NCBI RefSeq assembly: GCF_004339765.1 | Contig: NZ_SMGO01000002.1 | Coordinates: 186,001 to 250,000 of the forward strand | Length of the DNA: 64,000 bases | Direction of reading: 5' to 3' | From: Albibacterium bauzanense | GTDB taxonomy: Bacteria > Bacteroidota > Bacteroidia > Sphingobacteriales > Sphingobacteriaceae | Shown: one piece after another, positions 56,056 to 64,000 of the stretch | Layout of the letters: each line of letters starts with the position of its first letter | Position numbering within the stretch: the stretch's first letter is position 1 | Notes under the pieces: generated by a model | Database searches by the model: none | What the model saw: only the letters and a program-made list of their open reading frames with translations | Told to the model about the DNA's origin: nothing | Translations under genes and position numbers: made by a program

Positions 56056-57822
56056 ATGCATATATCAAGGTTTACACCTTTCTTCATTATATTATTCTTC
56101 TTATTTACTATATCGGCTTGTGCGCAAGAAAAAATAGAGGACATCATTACCAGTCAAAATCGAATCGAGGCAGCGATTGTACTGTTAAACAATTCAAGAT
56201 CCATAATTCCAATTCAAGATCTTGAAGCCCGAAAAATTGTTTCAATAAACGGGAGCGCCTCTTTCGACAGCACATTAAGCAACTACGCTTTGGTATCCCC
56301 CATAAAGTTGCATCAACTTAAAGAATTAAAAGGGAGCTTCAATACATTTATAATTCGTGCAGATAGCAATTTTTTCTCGGACGAGGATTTTATTGAGCAG
56401 ACAATAGATATAGCTAAAGATAATCAAGTCATAATTACCGGCTTTGGTCCGGCAGTTGGTTTAGCAAAACTTAATGACCTAGACGTTCCTATTATCTGGA
56501 GTGAGGATACAAGTGATTATGCAGAAAAAACAAGTGTTGAGCTCATTTTTGGAGGTGTCGATGCCGAAGGTTATTTAAAAGATTCTATCTCTTCTAATTT
56601 TAAATTAGGCGATGGGTTTTTAACTCAACAAAGCAGGCTGCAATATGCCATACCAGAAAGAGTTGGTATAAACGGAAAGAAACTTACTAAGGAAATTGAT
56701 GCTATTGCAGAAGAAATGATTGATAAGAAAGCTGCTCCAGGGGCTGTAGTCATGATCGTTAAAGATAATAAAGTAATCTTCAACAAAGCTTATGGCAATC
56801 ATTATTACGATATAAATGAGCCGACGAAAGTAGATGATATCTTTGACCTGGCATCTGTAAGTAAGGTTGCTGCTACCACGCTTGCTGTAATGCACCTTGA
56901 AGAAGAAGGTAAAATTGATTTAGAGAAAACGGTAGGTGATTATTTGAGGGACGCTCAAGGAACGAATAAGGAAAATATAAAAGTAAGAGACTTAATGCTG
57001 CACCAGGCCGGACTTATTCCTTTTATTCCTTTTTATAGGGATTTAACTGAAAAGGATTATCGTCTTGATTCTTCTGCTGCTTTTCCAGTAAAAGTTTCAG
57101 AACATTATTATTTAAGAAAAGATTACTTTGAAGATGTTATGTGGCCATTGATGCTGAAGTCGAAAGTCAACCCTCCCGGTAAGTATGTTTACAGTGATAT
57201 CAGCATGTATATTATGCAACGTATAATAGAAACTGTAACTAATGAAACTCTTGATAGCTATGTAGAAAACAATTTTTATAAAAAGCTGGGAATGTATTCT
57301 ACAGGGTATAATCCCTGGAAAAAGTTTCCAATATCACGGATTATACCTACGGAGCTTGATAAAACATTCAGGAAGTCTCAACTAATAGGTTATGTTCATG
57401 ATCAAGGGGCCGCTATGGCAGGAGGTGTTGCCGGACATGCAGGGCTTTTTTCTACAGCTAATGATTTAGCGATATTTGGCCAATTATTATTAAACAATGG
57501 AAATTACGGAGGTGAGGATTACTTTAAACCTGAAACAATAACAAAATACACTCGCAGATATGGAGAAAATAGTCGTCGGGGCCTGGGTTTTGACGGATGG
57601 GATCCAGAAATAGATAATGGGTATCCTTCTGAGTTTGCTTCACCTTTTACTTTTGGACATACCGGTTATACTGGTACATGTATTTGGATAGACCCTGAGC
57701 AACAGCTGATTTATATCTTTTTATCAAATCGGGTTCAGCCTTACGTAAGTCCTTTCTTATCAGAATTAAACATTCGTTCGAGAATCCAGGATGCAGTTTA
57801 TAAAGCAATTCCAGAAAAATAA
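56056..57822 (+). CDS. Beta-lactamase-fold lipoprotein with remnant GH3 C-terminal domain
   Basis: 588 residues from the ATG at 56056; an upstream TTG is rejected because the signal peptide starts here, with a lipobox-like ISAC (Cys22). Residues about 35-190 look like the GH3 C-terminal domain (IEAAIVLLNNSRSIIPI; VELIFGGVDAEGYLKDS). Residues about 205-588 are a serine beta-lactamase/PBP domain with SVSK (267-270), YSD in place of YxN, and HTG in FGHTGYTGT. Longer relatives carry a full GH3 catalytic domain at the N-terminus; it is absent here. Likely a cell-wall or esterase-type hydrolase. Confidence 0.85.
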   Translation: MHISRFTPFFIILFFLFTISACAQEKIEDIITSQNRIEAAIVLLNNSRSIIPIQDLEARKIVSINGSASFDSTLSNYALVSPIKLHQLKELKGSFNTFIIRADSNFFSDEDFIEQTIDIAKDNQVIITGFGPAVGLAKLNDLDVPIIWSEDTSDYAEKTSVELIFGGVDAEGYLKDSISSNFKLGDGFLTQQSRLQYAIPERVGINGKKLTKEIDAIAEEMIDKKAAPGAVVMIVKDNKVIFNKAYGNHYYDINEPTKVDDIFDLASVSKVAATTLAVMHLEEEGKIDLEKTVGDYLRDAQGTNKENIKVRDLMLHQAGLIPFIPFYRDLTEKDYRLDSSAAFPVKVSEHYYLRKDYFEDVMWPLMLKSKVNPPGKYVYSDISMYIMQRIIETVTNETLDSYVENNFYKKLGMYSTGYNPWKKFPISRIIPTELDKTFRKSQLIGYVHDQGAAMAGGVAGHAGLFSTANDLAIFGQLLLNNGNYGGEDYFKPETITKYTRRYGENSRRGLGFDGWDPEIDNGYPSEFASPFTFGHTGYTGTCIWIDPEQQLIYIFLSNRVQPYVSPFLSELNIRSRIQDAVYKAIPEK

Positions 57823-57919
57823 TTCAACTTTAGAAATATTAAAATTATCTTAGCTAACTCTTATCATAAATGGTAAATGTGCCTATTTATGATCAAAATC
57901 AAATTTAGAATTTATTCAA

Positions 57920-59059
57920 ATGAAAATAGGTATCGTTTGTTACCCAACTTTTGGCGGAAGCGGTGTCGTTGCGACAGAATTAGGCAAAGCTTTAGCTGCA
58001 CATGGACATCAGGTTCATTTTATAACTTATAACCAACCTGCACGATTAGATTTCTTTTCGGCAAATCTTTTTTATCACGAAGTTAGTATATCTAAATATC
58101 CTTTATTCGATTTTCCACCCTACGAGTTAGCTCTCTCCAGTAAATTAGTGGATGTTGTTAGATTCGAAAAACTGGATCTACTTCATGTACATTATGCCAT
58201 ACCTCATGCTTCAGCAGCTTATATGGCAAAACAGATACTAAAGACCTACAATATAAATATCCCTGTTATTACCACTTTGCATGGAACTGATATTACACTT
58301 GTTGGGCGCGATCCAAGCTATAACCCGGTAGTTACATTCTCAATAAATGAATCAGATGGAGTTACCGCTGTTTCTGAAGACCTGAAGAAGGATACTTTAA
58401 ATCATTTCAATATAACCAAAGAAATACAAGTAATCCCTAACTTTATTGACCTAAGCAGATTCAGCCTTAAACCTAGAGAACATTTCAAAAAAGCAATTGC
58501 TCCCGGAGATGAACGAGTAATTACACATACATCCAACTTCAGAAAAGTAAAAAGGACAATGGATGTAATTCACGTCTTTAAGAAGATAAAGGAAACAATA
58601 CCTTCCAAACTTCTCATGGTTGGTGATGGTCCGGAACGTGCAAATAATGAAAAACTTTGTCGTGAATTAGGAATTGTTGATGATGTTCGGTTCTTGGGTA
58701 AGCAAGATGCTGTAGAAGAGATCTTATCCGTTTCAGACTTGTTTTTAATGCCTTCTGAGTCGGAAAGTTTCGGACTAGCGGCTCTTGAAGCAATGGCATG
58801 TAAAGTTCCTGTGGTAGCAACCAATGTTGGCGGAATACCTGAGTTAATCGTAAATGGTGTAACAGGCTTTATGAGTAACGTAGGAGATGTTGATGATATG
58901 GCAAAAAATGCACTTTATATCTTAGAAGATTGCGATCGTTTAAATACCTTTAAAAAGGCAGCATTGAACCGGGCTAAAAAGTTTGAGCTAAGCTTAATTC
59001 TTCCACATTATGAAGCCTACTATCAAAAGATAGTTGATGCATCGAAGGCAAATTTATAA
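57920..59059 (+). CDS. bshA: N-acetyl-alpha-D-glucosaminyl L-malate synthase BshA
   Basis: 379 residues. GT4 glycosyltransferase that joins GlcNAc to L-malate, the first step of bacillithiol synthesis. Distinct BshA features: KIGIVCYPTFGGSGVVATELG, YHEVSISKYPLFDFPPYELA, HVHYAIPHASAAYMAKQ and the C-terminal ESESFGLAALEAMACKVPVVATNVGG (here in two blocks). BshB and BshC are not in the window. Monocistronic, 97 bp after the beta-lactamase-fold gene. Confidence 0.9.
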   Translation: MKIGIVCYPTFGGSGVVATELGKALAAHGHQVHFITYNQPARLDFFSANLFYHEVSISKYPLFDFPPYELALSSKLVDVVRFEKLDLLHVHYAIPHASAAYMAKQILKTYNINIPVITTLHGTDITLVGRDPSYNPVVTFSINESDGVTAVSEDLKKDTLNHFNITKEIQVIPNFIDLSRFSLKPREHFKKAIAPGDERVITHTSNFRKVKRTMDVIHVFKKIKETIPSKLLMVGDGPERANNEKLCRELGIVDDVRFLGKQDAVEEILSVSDLFLMPSESESFGLAALEAMACKVPVVATNVGGIPELIVNGVTGFMSNVGDVDDMAKNALYILEDCDRLNTFKKAALNRAKKFELSLILPHYEAYYQKIVDASKANL

Positions 59060-59134
59060 CATTCTGTTTTTTATAATAATACCTTCGTAAACAGTTAATT
59101 AAGATAAGGCTTTTTATATTATAAAATAATTTCT

Positions 59135-59142
59135 TATATTTG
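59135..59142 (+). promoter_or_regulatory. Candidate -7 promoter element of the rimP-nusA-infB operon
   Basis: TATATTTG matches TAnnTTTG, with the leader hairpin starting about 12 bases downstream. No clear TTG -33 is seen. Confidence 0.5.
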
Positions 59143-59153
59143 TGCTTCTTGAG

Positions 59154-59185
59154 AAAGAGGGAACATGTCGTTCCCTCTTTTTTTT
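59154..59185 (+). terminator. Leader terminator/attenuator hairpin upstream of rimP
   Basis: Perfect 11-bp stem AAAGAGGGAAC / GTTCCCTCTTT with a five-base loop, then five more T residues. It lies between the -7 element and the rimP ATG at 59202, so it would end transcription before the operon unless read through. Outer arms GCTTCTT (59144-59150) and AAGAAGC (59187-59193) could extend the structure. Confidence 0.8.
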
Positions 59186-59201
59186 AAAGAAGCTTTTTAT
59201 A

Positions 59202-59666
59202 ATGAATATAGAAAAATACGTTACCGAATTGGTGAGAGATAAGATCTCAGACCGGGAAGATTTATTCTTGGTTAGCGTTCAATATGTTCCTAATGCAAAA
59301 TTATCTATTTTAGTTGACGGGGATAACGGTCTGAACATTCAAGACTGTGCTGCTATAAGCAGACATGTGGGTTTTCATCTTGAAGAAGAAAACATAATAG
59401 AAGCCGCTTATAACATTGAAGTATCCTCTCCGGGTATAGAATCTCCTTTGGTTCTTGACCGCCAATTTATGAAAAACATTGGTCGTGAAGTAAGTGTTAA
59501 ATTAACCAATGGAGAGAAGCATGAGGGAGTATTACTTAGTTATACTCCGGAAGGAATTGTTATCAATGAATCAATAAAAGAAAAAGGGAAGAAGGCTATT
59601 CAGCAAGAAAACTTTTTTAATATCGATAATATAGTAGAAACAAAAGTGTTAATTTCATTTAAATAA
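59202..59666 (+). CDS. rimP: Ribosome maturation factor RimP
   Basis: 154 residues from the ATG at 59202. A longer frame from a GTG at 59142 would run through the leader hairpin and is rejected. Blocks: EKYVTELVRDKISDREDLFLV, DGDNGLNIQDCAAISRHV and YNIEVSSPGIESPL, the RimP signature. It assists 30S subunit maturation. First gene of rimP-nusA-infB; nusA starts two bases after its stop. Confidence 0.95.
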   Translation: MNIEKYVTELVRDKISDREDLFLVSVQYVPNAKLSILVDGDNGLNIQDCAAISRHVGFHLEEENIIEAAYNIEVSSPGIESPLVLDRQFMKNIGREVSVKLTNGEKHEGVLLSYTPEGIVINESIKEKGKKAIQQENFFNIDNIVETKVLISFK

Positions 59667-59667
59667 A

Positions 59668-60903
59668 ATGAGCAATATTAATCTGATAGACTCATTTCAA
59701 GAGTTTAAAGACTTTAAAAACATCGATCGCCCTACAGTGATCAGCGTATTAGAAGAAGTGTTTCGTAGCATGATTCGCAGACGCTTTGGTACGGATGAGA
59801 ACTGTGACGTAATTGTAAATCCGGACAATGGTGACCTTGAAATATGGCGCACACGAGTTGTTGTTGAGGATGAATTTTCTGAAGATGATGACTTAGAAAT
59901 TGAATTGGCTGAAGCAAGAAAGGTAGATGCTGATTTAGAAGTTGGCGACGACTTTATTGAGGAGATCACCCTAGAAAGTTTCGGTAGACGTGCAATTTTA
60001 GCTGCCCGTCAAACTTTAGTTTCTAAAGTATTGGAGCTTGAAAAGGATGAGATATTCAAGAAATATAAAGATAGAGTAGGTGAGTTGGTGACTGGAGAGG
60101 TTTATCAGATCTGGAAAAAGGAAACCTTGGTGCTGGATGATGATGGTAATGAATTAATATTACCAAAGACAGAGCAGATCCCTGCCGATTATTTCAAAAA
60201 AGGAGATAGTATCCGTGCAGTCGTTCATAAAGTAGATATGATGAATGCCTCGCCTAAGATTATTATTTCCAGAACTGCACCGGAATTTCTCCACCGATTA
60301 TTCGAGCTGGAAGTCCCCGAAATCTTTGATGGCCTTATTACAATCAAAAAGATTGTAAGAGAACCAGGCGAGCGTGCGAAAGTAGCTGTTGAATCATATG
60401 ATGATCGTATTGACCCGGTGGGTGCTTGTGTGGGTATGAAAGGTTCACGTATTCATGGTATCGTTCGTGAATTGCGTAATGAAAACATTGACGTTATCAA
60501 TTTCACAAACAATACTTCTCTATATATCACCAGAGCATTAAGCCCTGCTAAAATATCATCGATTAAACTTGATGAGGAGGAAAAACGTGCTGAAGTTTAT
60601 TTACAATCAGACCAGGTTTCATTAGCGATTGGCCGTGGAGGACATAATATTAAACTGGCAGGTAAATTAACGGGATATGAAATTGATGTATACCGTGAAT
60701 CTGATGAAAGCGATGAAGATGTTGATATTGAAGAATTCTCAGACGAAATCGAGAGCTGGATTCTTGATGAATTTAAACGTGTAGGCCTTGACACAGCTCG
60801 ATCTGTACTTGCATTAAGTGTGGAGGAACTAATAAAAAGAACTGATTTAGAAGAACAAACTATCATTGATGTTATTCAGATTTTCAAATCTGAGTTTGAA
60901 TAA
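59668..60903 (+). CDS. nusA: Transcription termination/antitermination factor NusA
   Basis: 411 residues. The N-terminal RNA-polymerase-binding region (about 1-125), S1 domain (about 130-200, GELVTGEVYQIWKKETLVL) and two KH domains (VDPVGACVGMKGSRI and QVSLAIGRGGHNIKLA) are all present; the C-terminal helical part is short (about 355-411). It pauses or terminates RNA polymerase. It may act on the hairpin in its own operon leader, as is known for NusA autoregulation in E. coli; that is inference here. Confidence 0.96.
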   Translation: MSNINLIDSFQEFKDFKNIDRPTVISVLEEVFRSMIRRRFGTDENCDVIVNPDNGDLEIWRTRVVVEDEFSEDDDLEIELAEARKVDADLEVGDDFIEEITLESFGRRAILAARQTLVSKVLELEKDEIFKKYKDRVGELVTGEVYQIWKKETLVLDDDGNELILPKTEQIPADYFKKGDSIRAVVHKVDMMNASPKIIISRTAPEFLHRLFELEVPEIFDGLITIKKIVREPGERAKVAVESYDDRIDPVGACVGMKGSRIHGIVRELRNENIDVINFTNNTSLYITRALSPAKISSIKLDEEEKRAEVYLQSDQVSLAIGRGGHNIKLAGKLTGYEIDVYRESDESDEDVDIEEFSDEIESWILDEFKRVGLDTARSVLALSVEELIKRTDLEEQTIIDVIQIFKSEFE

Positions 60904-60935
60904 AACAATGCGAAACATACGTTTTCTATAAATCA

Positions 60936-60968
60936 TTGGTAATTAACAAGTAAAAAAGTATACTTTTG
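60936..60968 (+). promoter_or_regulatory. Candidate internal promoter before infB
   Basis: TTG (60936-60938), a 22-base spacer and TACTTTTG (60961-60968) upstream of the infB ATG at 60997. It may let infB be expressed apart from rimP-nusA. Confidence 0.5.
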
Positions 60969-60996
60969 TAGTATAAATAAAGGGTAATAATAATAA

Positions 60997-63900
60997 ATGA
61001 CAGAAGGTAAAAGCATTAACTTACTGAAAGCCGCCAAAGAATTAAACATTGGTATAGCTACAGCTGTTGATTTTTTAAGTAAGAAAGGTTATGATATAGA
61101 GTCAAAACCAAATACGAAACTGAACGGCGAAATGTACAATGTTCTATTGAAAGAATATCAGGGGGACAAAATCGTGAAGGAAGAAGCCAATCAAATTGTT
61201 ATTGGTAAAATCCGCCGCGATGAGACTCCTATTGAATCTATTCAAGATAGATCTGATAGAGGTTCAGAAACAGAAGAAGTTCTTATAAAAAACAGCACTT
61301 TCAGCCCACCTTCTGTAGAAAAAAATAAAGAGCAAGAAAATCTACCTTTATCTACTACTACTGAAGAAGATAAGGCAGAAGATACTGAAGCTAGCACTCG
61401 CAAGGGTGTAAAGGTGGTAGGTAAAATTGATTTAAAAAACTTAAATCAACGTACTAAACCTGAAAAAGCTAAACCTTCAACTGAGCAAGTGGAGAAAGAA
61501 AATAAAGTCGAATTGAAACCTACTCCTGCCCCTAAAGAGCCAGAAGTAATTAAGGAAGAAATAAAACCATCTGCTCCTGAAACACCGGTAAGCTCAGAAA
61601 AACCTGTTGAATCTCCTAAGCCTGTAGTAGAAGCCGAGGAAAAAAAGGAAGCTCAGGAAACTAAAGTTGAAGAAGTTAAAGCTGAAGAAGCTCCTGTAGA
61701 GAAAACTCCAATAGAAAATACTAAAATAGAAAAAGAGAAAGAAGCAAAACCGAAGACCGAAGAACCTCGGAAAACAGACTCTGATGGTGTTTTTCGTACT
61801 AAGACCGTACGATTAACTGGTCCAAATGTAGTTGGTAGAATAGAACTTCCAACTTCTTCTCGTAGAAAGAATCAACCAGTTGCTTCTTCTACTGGTTCTG
61901 GTACAGATCATAAACGTAAACGTAAACGTAAAGAAGCTCCTACAGGACAAAACAGGCCTCATACACCTTCAGCAACAGGTGCTACTGGTACACCAAATGC
62001 ACCTCATACAGGTCAGGCTCCCAATCGTGGTGGAGCTAACACTGGCGGAACTAACAGACCAGGACAACATCCTCGGGGAAAAAACGATTTCAATAAAGGA
62101 AGAGCACGTCAGCCTGCTGTTAAAAAAGAAGAACCAACGGATAAAGAGATACAAGATCAAATTAAAGCAACTCTTGCACGTTTAAGCGGCGCTGGTAAAT
62201 CCGGTAAGTTTGCTCAACGAGCGAAACTAAGACGTCAAAAACGTGATGATGTTGCCTTATCTGCAGAAGAAGCTGCTTTAGAACGTGAATTACAATCAAA
62301 AGTACTTCGAGTAACAGAATTTGTTACGGCTAATGAACTTGCTACTCTTTTAGACGTTCCGGTAACACAGATTATTTCTACTTGCATGAGCTTAGGCCTG
62401 TTCGTATCAATTAATCAACGTCTCGATGCAGAAACAATTAGTATTGTTGCTGAAGAGTTTGATCATGAGGTAGAATTCATTAAACCTGATGAAGAAGAAG
62501 CATTCGATCTGGAAGAAAAGGACAATCCGGATAACTTGATTCCTCGTTCACCAATTGTAACGGTAATGGGCCATGTGGATCATGGTAAGACCTCGCTTCT
62601 TGACTATGTTCGTAAATCAGATGTAATAACTGGTGAGGCTGGTGGAATTACTCAACATATAGGTGCTTACGAAGTTACTCTTGAAAACGGTCGCAAGATC
62701 ACTTTCTTAGATACTCCAGGTCACGAAGCGTTTACCGCCATGCGGGCTCGTGGTGCTAAAGTTACAGATATTGCTATTATTGTAATAGCTGCAGACGATA
62801 GCGTAATGCCTCAAACGAAAGAAGCTATTAACCATGCTCTGGCAGCTAATCTTCCTATCGTATTTGCCTTTACAAAGATAGATAAGCCAAGTGCAAACAC
62901 TGATCGTGTTCGTGAACAATTATCTGCGATGAATATTCTTGTAGAAGAATGGGGTGGTAAGTATCAGGCGCAAGAGATATCTTCTAAAACAGGAGAGAAT
63001 GTAAATCTATTATTAGAGAAAGTATTGCTTGAAGCAGACTTACTTGAGTTAACTGCAGATCCAAACAAGCGAGCCGTTGGTTCAGTTGTGGAAGCAGAGC
63101 TTGATAAAGGACGTGGTATTGTTACAACAGTTCTTATCCAATCTGGTACGTTACGTGTAGGGGATGCAATTCTAGCAGGATCGCATAGTGGAAAGGTTAA
63201 AGCTTTAACCAACGAACGTGGACAAAAGGTGGTTTCGGCAGGTCCTTCATCGCCCGTACAGATTCTGGGAATGACAGGAGGTGCACCTACAGCAGGTGAT
63301 AAGTTCTATGTTTTGGAAAGCGAATCTGAGGCAAGAAGAATAGCGAATCAGAGATTGCAATTACAAAGAGAACAAGGTCTGAGAACGCAAAAACATATTA
63401 CTCTGGATGAGATTGGCCGAAGACTAGCAATCGGTAACTTTAAAGAGTTAAATGTAATTGTTAAAGGTGACGTTGATGGATCTATTGAAGCACTTTCAGA
63501 TTCTCTATTAAAGTTATCTACAGAAGAAATCCAGGTAAATGTTATTCATAAGTCGGTCGGACAGATTTCAGAATCTGACGTTTTATTAGCTTCCGCTTCT
63601 GACGCAATTATAATCGGTTTCCAGGTTAGACCTTCAACTGGTGCAAGGAAACTAGCAGAACATGAACAAATAGATATTCGTTTATATTCAATCATTTACG
63701 ATGCAATTGATGAGCTTAAATCAGCCATGGAAGGTATGTTGGCTCCTAAATACGAAGAGAAGATTGTTGCGAACGTTGAAATTCGTGAAACATTCAAAAT
63801 CAGTAAAGTTGGTACAATTGCCGGCTGTATGGTATTAGACGGTAAAATAAACCGTAACCACGATATCCGGATAATTCGAGACGGAGTAGTTGTTTACACC

Positions 63901-64000
63901 GGTAAACTGGCATCCCTGAAACGCTTTAAAGATGACGTTAAAGAAGTTTCTACAGGATACGAATGTGGTTTGAATATTGATAAATTTAATGATATTCAAG
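60997..64000 (+). CDS. infB: Translation initiation factor IF-2 (3' end outside window)
   Basis: The frame is open from the ATG at 60997 to the window end (1001 codons). The N-terminal IF2-N helix bundle ([23 protein letters not shown]) is followed by a long Lys/Glu/Pro-rich linker (about 90-380), typical for Bacteroidota IF2. The G domain has [18 protein letters not shown] (G1), [16 protein letters not shown] (G3) and FTKIDKP (G4), followed by the beta-barrel domains II to IV. It places initiator tRNA on the ribosome. The stop codon is not seen. Confidence 0.96.
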   Translation, partial: MTEGKSINLLKAAKELNIGIATAVDFLSKKGYDIESKPNTKLNGEMYNVLLKEYQGDKIVKEEANQIVIGKIRRDETPIESIQDRSDRGSETEEVLIKNSTFSPPSVEKNKEQENLPLSTTTEEDKAEDTEASTRKGVKVVGKIDLKNLNQRTKPEKAKPSTEQVEKENKVELKPTPAPKEPEVIKEEIKPSAPETPVSSEKPVESPKPVVEAEEKKEAQETKVEEVKAEEAPVEKTPIENTKIEKEKEAKPKTEEPRKTDSDGVFRTKTVRLTGPNVVGRIELPTSSRRKNQPVASSTGSGTDHKRKRKRKEAPTGQNRPHTPSATGATGTPNAPHTGQAPNRGGANTGGTNRPGQHPRGKNDFNKGRARQPAVKKEEPTDKEIQDQIKATLARLSGAGKSGKFAQRAKLRRQKRDDVALSAEEAALERELQSKVLRVTEFVTANELATLLDVPVTQIISTCMSLGLFVSINQRLDAETISIVAEEFDHEVEFIKPDEEEAFDLEEKDNPDNLIPRSPIVTVMGHVDHGKTSLLDYVRKSDVITGEAGGITQHIGAYEVTLENGRKITFLDTPGHEAFTAMRARGAKVTDIAIIVIAADDSVMPQTKEAINHALAANLPIVFAFTKIDKPSANTDRVREQLSAMNILVEEWGGKYQAQEISSKTGENVNLLLEKVLLEADLLELTADPNKRAVGSVVEAELDKGRGIVTTVLIQSGTLRVGDAILAGSHSGKVKALTNERGQKVVSAGPSSPVQILGMTGGAPTAGDKFYVLESESEARRIANQRLQLQREQGLRTQKHITLDEIGRRLAIGNFKELNVIVKGDVDGSIEALSDSLLKLSTEEIQVNVIHKSVGQISESDVLLASASDAIIIGFQVRPSTGARKLAEHEQIDIRLYSIIYDAIDELKSAMEGMLAPKYEEKIVANVEIRETFKISKVGTIAGCMVLDGKINRNHDIRIIRDGVVVYTGKLASLKRFKDDVKEVSTGYECGLNIDKFNDIQ

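Noticed and set aside
59142-59201. Longer RimP from a GTG start
   Set aside because: The extension would be encoded by the promoter edge and the terminator hairpin; the RimP family start fits the ATG at 59202.
61880-62185. Separate 101-residue gene inside infB
   Set aside because: It is a shadow frame of the Lys/Arg-rich IF2 linker; the IF2 frame continues through it without a stop.

Overview
The window looks like a chromosomal segment of a Bacteroidota bacterium, most likely of the Sphingobacteriales (Pedobacter/Solitalea-like). The evidence is AT-rich DNA, repeated TAnnTTTG promoter -7 elements, start codons that mostly lack Shine-Dalgarno sequences, and phylum-typical families (DUF4834-like, DUF5672-like, YfhO-like, BshA, TlpA/DUF4369). 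It is mainly core housekeeping DNA. I see no prophage, insertion sequence, CRISPR array, tRNA or rRNA.

Layout. 1-7.5 kb: a two-component system (kinase cut by the window edge), an arginase-fold protein with damaged metal sites, an epimerase, a serine-pathway HAD/ACT fusion, a TlpA thioredoxin and IlvE. 7.5-11 kb: two paralogous AsmA-like membrane-anchored proteins. 11-20 kb: miaB, a sigma-54 activator, lptE, a TPR-like gene and secG in one operon, then groES-groEL and an S41 protease. 19.5-28.5 kb: lipB, a phosphopantetheinyl transferase, dcd, prfB with a programmed frameshift, a SNF2 helicase, and the rplM-rpsI-rpsB-tsf operon. 28.6-33 kb: a compact glycan cluster (flippase, methyltransferase-like protein, three glycosyltransferase-type genes). 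33-36 kb: glycerate kinase and a 2-hydroxyacid dehydrogenase, a 328-bp gene-free region full of inverted repeats, and a ThuA-like protein. 36-46 kb: YfhO, small membrane proteins, tilS, an OstA/LptA-like protein, rdgB, an unknown gene and surA. 46-54 kb: an NTF2-like secreted protein, cysS, a membrane EEP hydrolase, two rhomboids, mutL and miaA. 54-64 kb: a Gfo/Idh oxidoreductase, an unknown protein, a beta-lactamase-fold lipoprotein, bshA and the rimP-nusA-infB operon, with infB running off the end.

Themes. Several genes serve the outer envelope (lptE, OstA-like, surA, AsmA-like pair, glycan cluster). Translation genes dominate the rest. Most notable are: domain loss in two fusion proteins (the SerB/SerA/ACT protein lacks the NAD-binding domain; the GH3/beta-lactamase protein lacks the GH3 catalytic domain); strong Shine-Dalgarno sequences confined to rpsI, rpsB, tsf and the prfB frameshift site; an intrinsic-terminator hairpin in the rimP-nusA-infB leader; and the inverted-repeat region at 35.1-35.4 kb. 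I found no clearly new multi-gene system; these are the best leads.
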